From assembly GCA_944324305.1 (NCBI GenBank), contig CALUVV010000001.1, forward strand, positions 62,001 to 126,000: 64,000 nucleotides of DNA, in the 5' to 3' direction. Origin of the DNA: Candidatus Gastranaerophilales bacterium. GTDB taxonomy: Bacteria; Cyanobacteriota; Vampirovibrionia; Gastranaerophilales; Gastranaerophilaceae. The position numbers were made by a program, and so were the translations under genes. Below are positions 46,711 through 55,460 of this stretch, piece by piece (the first letter of the stretch is position 1; each line of letters opens with the position of its first letter). The notes beneath the pieces are model-generated. The model did no database searches, was not told the DNA's origin, and was given only the letters and a program-made list of their open reading frames with translations.

Positions 46711-46993
46711 CAATCATGCCTGTTAATTGAATTAAGTGCCAGCCGAATTGAGTTTCAACAGGTTCTGAAACTTCCCCGATTTCTTTCATGGAAAAAGCTG
46801 CGTCCTCAAAAGGTTTCACCATCATACCTTTCCCGAAAAAGCCCAAATCACCGCCGTCACGTCCTGAAGGACAGAGTGAAACTTCTTTTGCCGCATCTGC
46901 AAAAGATTTTCCTGCTTTAATTTCTTCAAGCAAATTTTTAGCTTCGTCTTCTGTTTTTACTAATATATGGCTTGCTCTTACTTCTCTTAACAT
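46703..46993 (-). CDS. Parvulin-type peptidyl-prolyl isomerase
   Basis: A 96-residue PpiC-domain protein without signal peptide, so cytoplasmic. VRASHILVKTEDEAKNLL is the parvulin start; LGFFGKGMMVKPFEDAAF and QFGWHLIQLTG are the remaining conserved parts. The ATG 46993 has AGGAG about ten bases before it. It is the first gene of the operon ppiC-peptidase-methyltransferase-dnaA-ruvA. Confidence 0.92.
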   Translation of the reverse strand: MLREVRASHILVKTEDEAKNLLEEIKAGKSFADAAKEVSLCPSGRDGGDLGFFGKGMMVKPFEDAAFSMKEIGEVSEPVETQFGWHLIQLTGMIDD

Positions 46994-47068
46994 AATCAAT
47001 TAACTCCTTATTTAATTCTACCTGCCACATAATACCATTAAAAAAAAGTTTATTCAATCCGCGCAATA

Positions 47069-47260
47069 AAAAAGACTTGCTCCGCAGTATACGAAGCAAG
47101 TTATGCATATCAAACATAGAGTCTGTAAATCTTTTGGGAATAAGCTTGTTATATTTTCAACCAAACCTGCAAAGAGAAAAAATCTTATCGCAACCCCGAA
47201 AAAGTGCCTGGATATAACAAGCTTACTTTTATATAATAACGCTTTTTGCAATGCTTTTCA
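47069..47260 (-). ncRNA. Candidate structured non-coding RNA, unknown family
   Basis: A perfect 14-base inverted repeat (TAAGCTTGTTATAT at 47141-47154 and its complement at 47212-47225) closes a 57-base loop containing a GGGGTTGCGATAAGA stretch on the minus strand. A second hairpin with stem ACTTGCTCCG/CGAAGCAAGT (47075-47101) is followed on the minus strand by CTTTTTTATT, a strong terminator. A minus-strand transcript running from around 47250 to this terminator would be about 180 bases. It is not tRNA, SRP RNA or a riboswitch I recognise. A 65-codon frame here overlaps the terminator and is not credible. Confidence 0.45.
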
Positions 47261-47381
47261 CCACTCCCGAGAATGAGTTTTTACGTCGTAAATCCTATAA
47301 GTTTGAACTAATTCCAAAGAATTAGAAATTTTTACCCGTTAGCTATTGCAAAAAAATTTTTTTATATTATATTAGAAATAT

Positions 47382-47454
47382 GCGGAAGTAACTCAATGGC
47401 TAGAGTCCCTGCCTTCCAAGCAGGTTGTTGCGAGTTCGAGTCTCGTCTTCCGCT
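47382..47454 (+). tRNA. tRNA-Gly (anticodon TCC)
   Basis: A 73-base cloverleaf. The acceptor stem GCGGAAG pairs with CTTCCGC. The D arm is ACTC/GAGT and the anticodon stem is CCTGC/GCAGG around CTTCCAA, so the anticodon is TCC (Gly). The T arm is GCGAG/CTCGT with TTCGAGT. CCA is not encoded. It is followed by a T-run. Confidence 0.93.
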
Positions 47455-47470
47455 TTTTTACTGCCCGAAA

Positions 47471-48337
47471 ATGGGGGATATGATGATTAACGAAATTTAC
47501 GAATTCTCTGATAAAATAGAAAAGCTGTTAACTGCTTTACGTATTAAGTTTATTTTTGAAATTATTGCAGTTATACTTATCGGAACGGTTTTCTTTAAGC
47601 TTATAGACCTGTTTGATTCAAAACTTAAAGCAAAATTAACGTCCAGCAATAATTCACCGCTTACAAGATTTGTTCCGATATTAAGCAATATTTTTAAGGG
47701 GATTATTGTATTTTTCCTTCTGGCTTCGTTCCTGCAAAGTCATGGTTACTCAATGTCATCACTAATCGCAGGTTTCGGGATTACAGGGCTGGCAGTAGGT
47801 TTTGCGGCTCAAAAGACTATCGCAAATATATTCGGAACTTTCGGAATTCTTTCGGATCATTCGTACCAGCTTGGAGATTACATTAATGTAAACGGCTTTG
47901 AAGGCAACGTCGAAGAAATAAACATGCGCTCTACTAAAATCAGGGCAATGGATAACTCTTTAATAATTTTGCCTAATGATCTGGTTTCGGGTGCAATTAT
48001 AAAAAACGTTACAAACGGGAAAAAACGAAGAATTCTTGAAACTTTCGGCGTAACTTACGACACTTCCGACGAAAAGCTTAAACGGGCAATCACAATACTT
48101 GAAGAAATTTTAAAAAATAATAAAGATATTCATGAAGGCTGGATTGTATACCTTGAAACTCTGTCATCCAGTTCGATTGATATTAAAGTAAGTGCTTATA
48201 CAAAAACAAATGTTTATAATAAATTTCTTAAAATAAAAGAGCAGGTAATCTTAGAAGCAGTGCAGAAATTCCGTGAAGAAGGAATTGAATTTGCATTCCC
48301 TTCCACTACCGTTTATATGGCTAAAGATGAAAATTAA
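47471..48337 (+). CDS. Small-conductance mechanosensitive channel (MscS family)
   Basis: About 288 residues. Three N-terminal spans end in the pore helix with FGITGLAVGFAAQKTIANIFG, the glycine/alanine-rich TM3 of MscS, followed by the beta domain YQLGDYINVNGFEGNVEEINMRSTKIR and the C-terminal alpha-beta domain. ATG codons at 47471, 47480 and 47483 are in frame; the real start is one of these, not inside the tRNA. It overlaps rlmH. Confidence 0.9.
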   Translation: MGDMMINEIYEFSDKIEKLLTALRIKFIFEIIAVILIGTVFFKLIDLFDSKLKAKLTSSNNSPLTRFVPILSNIFKGIIVFFLLASFLQSHGYSMSSLIAGFGITGLAVGFAAQKTIANIFGTFGILSDHSYQLGDYINVNGFEGNVEEINMRSTKIRAMDNSLIILPNDLVSGAIIKNVTNGKKRRILETFGVTYDTSDEKLKRAITILEEILKNNKDIHEGWIVYLETLSSSSIDIKVSAYTKTNVYNKFLKIKEQVILEAVQKFREEGIEFAFPSTTVYMAKDEN

Positions 48338-48797
48338 AATAATTGCATTAGGAAAGATTAAAGAAAAATTTCTAAAAGAAGGCATTGACGAATTTATGAA
48401 ACGCCTTACATCTTATGCATCTTTAGAAATAATCGAACTTCCTGCAATTGAAATTAAAGATGAAAATCTTACGGCAAAAACTCTGGAACAAGAGGGGGAA
48501 AAAATCCTTTCTCATATAAAACCTCAATCTTTTGTGATAACAATGGAAATTAAGGGAAAGATGTTTTCCTCTGAAGAATTTGCCGAAAAGATAGAAGAAC
48601 TTACAAATGACGGTGTAGCGGAAATTATTTTTGTAATAGGTTCCTCATGCGGCATTTCACCAATAGTATCAAACCGCGCAAACCTTAAAATGAGTATGTC
48701 TAAAATGACATTCTTACATCAGTTCGCACGGCTGATACTGGTTGAACAAATTTACAGGGCATTTAAGATAATCAAAAACGAAACTTATCACAAGTAA
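48327..48797 (+). CDS. rlmH: 23S rRNA pseudouridine-1915 N3-methyltransferase
   Basis: A 156-residue SPOUT enzyme. MKIKIIALGKIKEKFLKEGI is the typical start; FVIGSSCGISPIV and the C-terminal MTFLHQFARLILVEQIYRAFKI near YHK match RlmH closely. ATG 48327 is chosen over an upstream in-frame codon because it gives the family N-terminus and overlaps the mscS stop. Confidence 0.95.
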   Translation: MKIKIIALGKIKEKFLKEGIDEFMKRLTSYASLEIIELPAIEIKDENLTAKTLEQEGEKILSHIKPQSFVITMEIKGKMFSSEEFAEKIEELTNDGVAEIIFVIGSSCGISPIVSNRANLKMSMSKMTFLHQFARLILVEQIYRAFKIIKNETYHK

Positions 48798-48799
48798 AT

Positions 48800-49536
48800 T
48801 TAATAATTCATTTCCCAGTTATCGTTAAGAATTTGCCCAAAGCAACTGTGAGCACCGGAACTCTGCGATGCTTTACAAGCTTCCGCCGTTCCTCTTACAT
48901 CTTTTAAAGACCCGCCTTCAGTCCCGCAAACTCCGTTTGTTCGGCAGTTAATGTCAGCACCTGCGACATCAAGTACACCATCATAAAAAACAGCCAGATA
49001 AAATGCATCACGTCCCAGAATATTAGGACCTTGCGAACCGTTTATATCTATAAATACATACCCGTATGAGCCTGAATATTGATAAGGATAATCCATACAT
49101 ATTGAAGCTCCGCTTGATATCACTGCACAATTGCCACCGCCCCACCCTGTATTATTTGAAACAGCATCTCCGTTAATATTTTTGTAAGATGTTGAAAAAC
49201 AGGGAGCAGCTACTCCGTCACAAGTTTGAACAATCTTAAAATACTCATTAAAAAATTCTTCTACCCGTGCTTTACTGTTTAATCCAGCCTCTTTTAAATT
49301 TACGGCATTTCTGTCTGTCTGGTATTGCATAAGAGCCTGCTGCATTTCATTATAAACTTTATGTAATTGGGTTACATAAGTTTTTCTCTGGTGATTTTGC
49401 ATCAATGAAGGTACGGTCATCGCAGATACCACGCCTATGATACCTAAAGTTACAAGTACCTCTGCAAGGGTAAATGCAGGAGCTGAGCCTAAAGTACGCC
49501 CCCCCCCCGAAATTTTTGATTAAATAAATTTTTCAT
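48800..49536 (-). CDS. Prepilin-like protein, frame-interrupted by G10 tract
   Basis: ATG 49536, GGAG upstream; leader MKNLFNQKFR. At ten G it ends at TAG two codons on; at eleven it reads GGGRTLGSAPAFTLAEV into VLVTLGIIGVVSAMTVPSLM. The exported part has INGSQGPNILGRDAF and ends CFGQILNDNWEMNY. A -10 TATAAT on the minus strand lies at 49560-49565. It converges on rlmH. The leader region after the tract is identical in residues to those at 23335 and 52104, pointing to exchange among loci. Confidence 0.85.
49499..49508 (+). repeat. C10 tract (G10 in sense), prepilin leader, out of frame
   Basis: Ten C between G bases. Zero-frame stop TAG two codons past the run. Eleven or eight would be in frame. 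Confidence 0.95.
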
Positions 49537-49559
49537 ATTTTGCTCCTTTCTTTTTTATT

Positions 49560-49565
49560 ATTATA
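49560..49565 (-). promoter_or_regulatory. Probable -10 element of prepilin gene
   Basis: TATAAT on the minus strand in the context TGTTATAATAATAAA, 23 bases upstream of ATG 49536. Confidence 0.5.
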
Positions 49566-49664
49566 ACATTAGTTCTAAATTACATCAATATTTATTCATC
49601 TGTTTGACCTAATGTAAATCACATAGAATATGTTATAATTGGCTCAAAAGTAAAGGAGAATATA

Positions 49665-51389
49665 ATGAGAGAGTTTGAATTTAATCTTCCTATGGAAGAA
49701 TTGGAAAAACGTACGAATAAAGATTATTTGATGACCAAAAAGATGCTGAAAGCCGATGCACCCGAATATGCGGAACTTGCGCAAGGAGATAAAGATGCAT
49801 TAAAACATCTTGTTAAGGCAGCTTATATTTTGGAAAGAATTAATATGCAGATTGACTGCCATCATAATCTTGAGTTTAAAGAATTTTTAGAAAAAGAAAT
49901 TTCCAAAGGCAGCAAACAGGCAGAGCTTACAAAAATCCTTTTTGATGCACAAAAAGGCATGAACGCTATTGATACAATGTCAAACAAAATTAACCTCGCA
50001 AAAGGTATTACAGAACTTCCCGGAAAAGGGGTTTACCCTGAAGATTTATCAAAAGAGGAGTTTCACACCATCTTAACCAAAATGATAAATGAAGGAAAAA
50101 CAGAAGAAGTGAAAAAAATTCTTACACAGCGTTCAGTTGTAGAAAGAAACGGAGATGAATTAGCCGGGATTGATTATATAGACAAATTCAAAGAAGATTT
50201 CGCAAAAATGGCGGATGAAATTGATAAAGCCGCAGAAACTTCGACAAATTCCGATTTTAATGAATATCTGAGATTACAAGCGAAAGCGCTAAGAGAAGCA
50301 GACCCAATGCTGGATGCTTATGCAGATAAAAAATGGGCGACTTTACAAGATACACCATTGGAATTTACAATTACAAGAGAAAACTATGAAGATGAAATGA
50401 CCGGTACTATTGCTGAAAATAAAGAACTTTCAGAACTTCTTGAACAAAACGGTATTAAAGCAACTCCAAAAGATTTTCTAGGCGGCAGAGCAGGTATTGT
50501 AAACAAAAAGGGAACAGAAGCTTTAATGGCTATAAAAAAATATCTTCCGACCCTTGCACAAAATATGCCGTTTGCGGATGAATACGAGCAAAATATCAAT
50601 CCAAATCAAGATGCAAAACAAACAATGGTTGATGTTGATTTAGTAGCTGTAACAGGAGATGTCGGAGCATACAGAGGGGGAATTACTCTTGCAGAAAACC
50701 TTCCGAATGATGATAAACTTTCTCTGACCATAGGCGGTGGAAGAAGAAACGTTTACCACAGACAAATCCGTTTTATAAGTGACATGAAAAAACTACAGGA
50801 AAGACTTGATGCAATTTTAGATAAAGATCAGCATAAATATTATTTGGATGAAGCTGACCACTGGTTTACAATCGGCCATGAAAATGCCCATTCACTCGGA
50901 CCTAAAAAGGCTTGCGAAACTCTCGGGAAATATCGAAATATAATTGAAGAAAATAAAGCCGATATGGGCTCGCTTGCATTTGTCGATTTATTGACCGAAC
51001 TCGGGATGTATACAGAAGAACAGCGCAAACAAATTATTGTAACAACAATTGCGGATAACTTCTTAAAATCTAAACCGACATTAAGTCAGGCACACAGAGT
51101 AAGAACCGTTATGCAAAATAAGTATTTTGCCGAAAGAGGTGCTTATGAAATTATTGACGAAAAAATTCACGTCAATATAGATAAGGTTGTTCCTATAGCC
51201 AAAGAAATGCTATCAGAAATTGTCAGAATACAAATCGAAGGAGATTTTGATAAAGCTGAAAAATATGTTCTTGATAACTTTATCTGGACAGATAATATGG
51301 AGCTTATCGCCCAAAAGCTGCAGAAGATAAACAAAACACTTAACGGAAGAACGGAATCCGAACTTGCAGAAAAACTGCTTAATGAATAA
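49665..51389 (+). CDS. Metallopeptidase-like protein, M49 (dipeptidyl-peptidase III)-like
   Basis: A 574-residue soluble protein. HENAHSLG near residue 406 gives an HExxH pair, and EENKADMGSLAFVD near residue 430 gives the downstream Glu, in the order and spacing of M49-type enzymes (HExxxH ... EExRA). IGGGRRNVYHRQIRF precedes it. No signal peptide. Monocistronic with RBS AAAGGAG and a terminator. The HExxH spacing is not exactly the usual M49 motif, so the family is probable rather than certain. Confidence 0.65.
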   Translation: MREFEFNLPMEELEKRTNKDYLMTKKMLKADAPEYAELAQGDKDALKHLVKAAYILERINMQIDCHHNLEFKEFLEKEISKGSKQAELTKILFDAQKGMNAIDTMSNKINLAKGITELPGKGVYPEDLSKEEFHTILTKMINEGKTEEVKKILTQRSVVERNGDELAGIDYIDKFKEDFAKMADEIDKAAETSTNSDFNEYLRLQAKALREADPMLDAYADKKWATLQDTPLEFTITRENYEDEMTGTIAENKELSELLEQNGIKATPKDFLGGRAGIVNKKGTEALMAIKKYLPTLAQNMPFADEYEQNINPNQDAKQTMVDVDLVAVTGDVGAYRGGITLAENLPNDDKLSLTIGGGRRNVYHRQIRFISDMKKLQERLDAILDKDQHKYYLDEADHWFTIGHENAHSLGPKKACETLGKYRNIIEENKADMGSLAFVDLLTELGMYTEEQRKQIIVTTIADNFLKSKPTLSQAHRVRTVMQNKYFAERGAYEIIDEKIHVNIDKVVPIAKEMLSEIVRIQIEGDFDKAEKYVLDNFIWTDNMELIAQKLQKINKTLNGRTESELAEKLLNE

Positions 51390-51396
51390 CAAAAAA

Positions 51397-51416
51397 GGAC
51401 AGGTTAATGCCTGTCC
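51397..51416. terminator. Bidirectional terminator
   Basis: GGACAGG-TTAATG-CCTGTCC with A6 before and T8 after, between the peptidase gene and the converging prepilin. Confidence 0.88.
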
Positions 51417-51422
51417 CTTTTT

Positions 51423-52141
51423 TTAATATGTCATTTCCCAGTTATCATTTAAAATTTTACCGAAGCAGCCGCTGATACCTGACGAATTAGATATACATTG
51501 GGAGTTAAATAAATCGTTTCTTTCTTCTTCTGACGGAGCTCCTGAAAAGTTTACGGTATTTCCGTCATCATCTATATTATAATTTGCGTCATCCAATACT
51601 CCATTATTATAAAGACACATTATAAACAGATCACGCCCCGCAATGTTTGGCCCCTGTTTACCATTTACATCAACAAGAAAACTGATTACAGAATCATCAA
51701 CATGATTATAATTTGGTCTTAGAGCTGCACCGCTTGCAATAACATAACTGCTATTATCTCCTATACCTGCATCTGCTCCGCTGATTTTTTTATAAGAGTC
51801 TGCAAAACATCCACTTAAGTTATCACATTTATTGACAACTTTAAAATAAGTTTCGATAAAGTTATTTGCAGCTTCTTGAGAATTTAAACCTGCCTCAACC
51901 AGATTAACAGCATTTCTGTCATTCTGATACTGCATAGCAGCCTGCTGAATTTCATTATAAACTTTATGTAACTGGGTTACATAAGTTTTTCTCTGGTGAT
52001 TTTGCATCAATGAAGGCACGGTCATTGCGGACACTACACCGATTATGCCTAAAGTTACAAGAACTTCCGCAAGAGTAAATGCAGGAGCTGAGCCTAAAGT
52101 GCGCCCCCCCCCCGAGTTTCGGATTTAAAGAATTCTTTCAT
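51423..52141 (-). CDS. Prepilin-like protein, frame-interrupted by G10 tract
   Basis: ATG 52141, AAAGGAG upstream; leader MKEFFKSETR. At ten G it ends at TAG two codons after the run; at eleven it reads GGGRTLGSAPAFTLAEV into VLVTLGIIGVVSAMTVPSLM. The exported part has VNGKQGPNIAGRDLF and ends CFGKILNDNWEMTY. It is 73 bases downstream of another prepilin (52215), separated by a hairpin block nearly identical to that at 33330-33412. Confidence 0.85.
52104..52113 (+). repeat. C10 tract (G10 in sense), prepilin leader, out of frame
   Basis: Ten C between G bases. Zero-frame stop TAG. Eleven or eight would be in frame. Confidence 0.95.
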
Positions 52142-52159
52142 AATCGCTCCTTTCAATAT

Positions 52160-52193
52160 AAAACGCTTATAACATTTTTATTATAAGCGTTTT
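52160..52193 (-). terminator. Hairpin between tandem prepilin genes
   Basis: AAAACGCTTATAA/TTATAAGCGTTTT, the same stem as at 33349-33382, between prepilin genes 52215 and 51423. Terminator for the upstream gene or an attenuator for the next. Confidence 0.75.
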
Positions 52194-52214
52194 TTGAGAA
52201 TTTTTCAAGATAAC

Positions 52215-52972
52215 TTAATAATTCATTTCCCAATTATCATTAATCAGTTTACCGATACAATCATCTCCGTCATTGGAGATCACGCACACTTGATTAAATC
52301 TGTTTTCTCTTATTTCTTTAGGTTTAGACCCATAACCGCCATCACATACTGCACTATTTACTATGCATTCAGGAGTAACACCGTATACGTCGATAGAAGA
52401 GTCATTATAATAACGCATTGAAAACATATCACGACCGCCGATATTCGGACCTTTTCTGCCATTTGTGTCAATATAAAGAGCACCAGAAAGCTGTTTCTCT
52501 CTTGTATCAGTAATAAAGCCTATGCAAATAGAAGAACCGCTTGCTATTGAATAACATTTTGAGTATGTGTTTCCTTTACCATTCTCTATAACACCACGTT
52601 TTGAACCATCCAATGAAACATATTCATCAGCAAAACAAGGAATAGGATTGGTACCACAATCAGCAACAACTTTAAAGCGATTTTTCATAAAATTGTCTAC
52701 AGCTACATCACTGGTCAGTCCTGCTTCTTTAAGATTTAATGCATTTTTATCGGATATTTCCTGAAGAAATGCCTGCTGCATTTCGTTATAAACTTTATGC
52801 AGTTGGGTTACATAAGTTTTTCTCCGGTGATTTTGCATCAATGTTGGAACCGTCATTGCGGATACTACTCCGATTATACCCAGAGTTACCAAAACTTCAG
52901 CGAGGGTAAAACCTTTATTGGAGCTTAGATTACGCCCCCCCCCCGCGTGACACAATTTAATAATTTTTCCAT
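52215..52972 (-). CDS. Prepilin-like protein, frame-interrupted by G10 tract
   Basis: ATG 52972, AAAGGAG upstream; leader MEKLLNCVTR. At ten G the frame reaches TAA two codons on; at eleven it reads GGGRNLSSNKGFTLAEV. A TTG at 52991 happens to be in frame with the body at ten G (through GKIIKLCHAGGGRN), but it lacks an SD and would give a charged non-leader, so it is probably not used. The exported part has TNGRKGPNIGGRDMF and ends CIGKLINDNWEMNY, closest to the gene at 56458. A 70-base 5' region includes a GC-rich insert around 53010-53030 and a second GAAAGGAGTAA. Confidence 0.84.
52935..52944 (+). repeat. C10 tract (G10 in sense), prepilin leader, out of frame
   Basis: Ten C between G bases. 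The residues after the tract (RNLSS) match those at 24395. Eleven or eight would be in frame from ATG 52972. Confidence 0.95.
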
Positions 52973-53160
52973 AATCGCTCCTTTCACTCAATTATCTTAT
53001 TATGGGTCCGGCGGCTACGCTGGTTACTCCTTTCTTTTCCTTTATTATAACATTATTTTTAAGTAACATCAATATTTAAATATTTTAACATTATGGCAAT
53101 TTTAAGAGATAAAATACGTTTATAATTATACGGGGAAATTATTTACGAAAAGGGGATAAC

Positions 53161-53688
53161 ATGACAGAACCTGTTAAAACAGTCGGAAACGTATCATTAT
53201 CAACATATCAGGGATTAAACGGAAGGAATTTTACTCTGGCCGGAGTTGAAGAAAAGTATAAGTTTGGGAAAGGTTATGCTTCGGCATTTCTTGGAGCTGC
53301 AACTGATTTCAATACTGAAGGAATGTTCGTCCTTGATGTTAAAGGCGGTTATGACTACGATAAAAACGGAATTTTTAATCAAAATTTAAGAATAAGAAAT
53401 AAAATGGGAAAAAATACTGAAGCTGTCCAAATCAGGTATTCACCGCTATCCGCGGAAGTTCCCGTCAGTAAAAATACAAGTGTATATATTAACCCGCATT
53501 ACTCAGGTCAGATGGATTTCAGAAAAGATAAGTGGACAAACAGTATAGGAGCATTTGCAGGTGTAACTCAGAAACTGAATGAAAATGCATCACTGTCTTT
53601 AGAAGCACAAAGATACAATCTTCAGGATATAAAAGACAACAGTGCACATAATTGGAGTGTCAATGCCATTATCTCCTATAAGTTTTAA
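53161..53688 (+). CDS. Beta-barrel-like protein, unknown
   Basis: A 175-residue protein made of alternating polar/apolar strands (FVLDVKGGYDYDKNGIF, SVYINPHYSGQMDF, ASLSLEAQRYNL) and ending in SVNAIISYKF, with terminal Phe as in outer-membrane barrels. However there is no signal peptide, which argues against export unless the start is wrong. AAAAGGGG precedes ATG 53161. It converges on folE2. No family recognised. Confidence 0.6.
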   Translation: MTEPVKTVGNVSLSTYQGLNGRNFTLAGVEEKYKFGKGYASAFLGAATDFNTEGMFVLDVKGGYDYDKNGIFNQNLRIRNKMGKNTEAVQIRYSPLSAEVPVSKNTSVYINPHYSGQMDFRKDKWTNSIGAFAGVTQKLNENASLSLEAQRYNLQDIKDNSAHNWSVNAIISYKF

Positions 53689-54467
53689 TCCTTAATTTCA
53701 TGTTGGAAAGCCCAGGCCGAATGGTTATGAATACTTTCAAAAGCCTCGCACTCGACCTCAAATTCCTCTATAATAGGATGATTGCGTAATTTTACAACAA
53801 CATCACGCAGAACATCTTCCACAAATTTCGGATTATCCCACGCTTTTTCCGTTACAAATTTTTCATCTTCGCGTTTTAACAAAGGATAAACAGGACAAGA
53901 CGAACATCCTTCTATCATATCAATTAAATCTTCAAGCCAAACCTGTTCGTTCTCATCATAGGAAACTTTAACTTTTATAAATGCTCTCTGATTATGCGCG
54001 CCGTTATCGGAAATTTCTTTTGAGCAGGGACAAAGAGTAGTAACAGGTACAACAACTCCGAGAATAAATTTATAATTTCCGTTTTCAATTCTGCCCTCAA
54101 ATAAACAGTCATAACTCATCGGAGCACTTATTCCGGTAACCGGAGATTTTTTATCAATGAAGTAAGTAAATCTGAATTCCAACTCTCCGCTTATCGCATC
54201 TAATCTTTTTATAATTGTTTCAAGGCATCCTTTTATATCAACGCCAAGAAGGTTTTTATGCTGCCATTCTGTCAGGACTTCTACAAATCTGGACATATGA
54301 GTGCCTTTATAATCCCTGGGCAGTGACACGTTAACTCTCGCTTTTGCACATACAACCTGATTGGAATTATTTTTTCTCTGAATTATTAAAGGCAGCTCAA
54401 GATGCTTAATTCCTACTTTTTGTATATCTACATTTCTGTTATCTTTTAAATTTTGAATATCTTTCAT
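53685..54467 (-). CDS. folE2: GTP cyclohydrolase FolE2
   Basis: A 260-residue type IB GTP cyclohydrolase, first step to folate or queuosine-type products. KGTHMSRFVEVL, VPVTTLCPCSKEISDNGAHNQ (the metal-binding Cys/His stretch) and EDVVRD-type C-terminal region are characteristic. This isoform replaces zinc FolE in many bacteria. It stands alone. Confidence 0.93.
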   Translation of the reverse strand: MKDIQNLKDNRNVDIQKVGIKHLELPLIIQRKNNSNQVVCAKARVNVSLPRDYKGTHMSRFVEVLTEWQHKNLLGVDIKGCLETIIKRLDAISGELEFRFTYFIDKKSPVTGISAPMSYDCLFEGRIENGNYKFILGVVVPVTTLCPCSKEISDNGAHNQRAFIKVKVSYDENEQVWLEDLIDMIEGCSSCPVYPLLKREDEKFVTEKAWDNPKFVEDVLRDVVVKLRNHPIIEEFEVECEAFESIHNHSAWAFQHEIKD

Positions 54468-54782
54468 ATTTTAATTTTAACATAAAAAAGCAGATGCGAG
54501 GGATAAGTTAAATCCAATACCAAACGGCCCGGCATTTTTCCCCGAGTGCATTGGTAAAGTAAAGCGAATATAATAATACTTTATAAAAAATGTATATTTC
54601 AGCAAAAGCGATTTGTAAATAGTCGTAAGCAATATCTACATGCGTAGCATAAAAAAAAGACCTTGAGGTTTGTATTCAAGGCCTATCCGTTTAAATAAGA
54701 AGAGAGAGCTTTATATTTATATAAAGTACTCTCTCTTTAAAAAATTGCTATTTTAAAGCTATTTTATTAAGAAATATTACAA
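54468..54782. other. Intergenic region with repeat segment and hairpins
   Basis: 315 bases without a credible gene. It holds a segment related to the stem-loop after ilvC (54494-54570), a terminator for the thioredoxin-like gene (54651-54683), and a second hairpin with a CTCTCTC stem (54702-54740). Confidence 0.6.
54651..54683 (-). terminator. Terminator of the thioredoxin-like gene
   Basis: On the minus strand, CCTTGA/TCAAGG stem followed by CTTTTTTTTAT. Clear rho-independent form. Confidence 0.8.
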
Positions 54783-55256
54783 TTATTTTTCATTTTCAGC
54801 AGTAGCCTTGTCCAGCAGACCTCTAATTCTAAGATATCTGTCGAGCTCAACTCTGAATTTTTTAAGGTTCTGGTAGTAGCTGTTAGACATCAAAACTCTG
54901 TTATCATATTTCGGGTCTAAAATGTAAACAGTAGGGAAACCTGTAATACCAACATCCTCAGATAATGCCTTATTCTCATCAGCTTCAACATTAATCATTA
55001 CAAAATTAAATTTATTTTTATAAATTCCGCTTAAAGTTTTGAATTTAGGCATAAATCTCATACAATAACCGCACCAATCCACATAAAACACGGCAAGCAT
55101 CGGTTTGTCCGACTCTACAGCCTGTTCATAAGGAATACCAATCTTGTAATCCGACGGATGTTTAGGTGCATTCATGGCAGCTACGGCAAAACCGACTACT
55201 GAAGAAGCTGCTATAGCAACAATAATTCCTAAAGTTATAAGTATCTTTTTCTTCAT
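54783..55256 (-). CDS. Membrane-anchored thioredoxin-like protein
   Basis: A 157-residue protein with an N-terminal signal anchor (KKILITLGIIVAIAASSVVG) and a thioredoxin domain with redox motif WCGYC near residue 65 and the cis-Pro loop GITGFPTVYI. Probably periplasmic-side disulfide or reductase function. ATG 55256 has GGAGG five bases upstream; an ATG twelve bases earlier lies in that RBS. Several prepilins here are Cys-containing, but a link is not shown. Confidence 0.85.
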   Translation of the reverse strand: MKKKILITLGIIVAIAASSVVGFAVAAMNAPKHPSDYKIGIPYEQAVESDKPMLAVFYVDWCGYCMRFMPKFKTLSGIYKNKFNFVMINVEADENKALSEDVGITGFPTVYILDPKYDNRVLMSNSYYQNLKKFRVELDRYLRIRGLLDKATAENEK

Positions 55257-55337
55257 AATATCCTCCATTCATTAATTATACAATAAAATTTAAATCTGAC
55301 AAAAATTTATAATTTGCAATATAACTTAACATAAGAC

Positions 55338-55390
55338 TTGAAAAAGTATATATTATAATATATACTAAGTATATACTAAGTCTTTTTCAA
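55338..55390. promoter_or_regulatory. Nested dyads upstream of sigma factor gene
   Basis: TTGAAAAAG (55338-55346) and CTTTTTCAA (55382-55390) flank two further perfect palindromes: a 22-base one at 55346-55367 centred on TTATAA, and AGTATATACT at 55369-55378. The region is 70-125 bases upstream of the sigma factor ATG and may hold its promoter and operator. Confidence 0.5.
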
Positions 55391-55460
55391 TATATATTAC
55401 CCTTAAACAAAAATAGTGTTGTATCTTGTGTTACCTGAATAAGAAGGAGTTTAAATAGGT

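Noticed and set aside
47054-47251. 65-codon minus-strand frame in the gap before tRNA-Gly
   Set aside because: Its end overlaps a strong terminator hairpin, it has no RBS, and a 14-bp perfect stem spans it. A structured RNA fits better.
52973-52991. TTG at 52991 as start of the prepilin at 52215, which would make it in frame at ten G
   Set aside because: There is no SD before TTG, while AAAGGAG lies before ATG 52972. The resulting N-terminus is charged and unlike all paralogues. It is in frame by chance.
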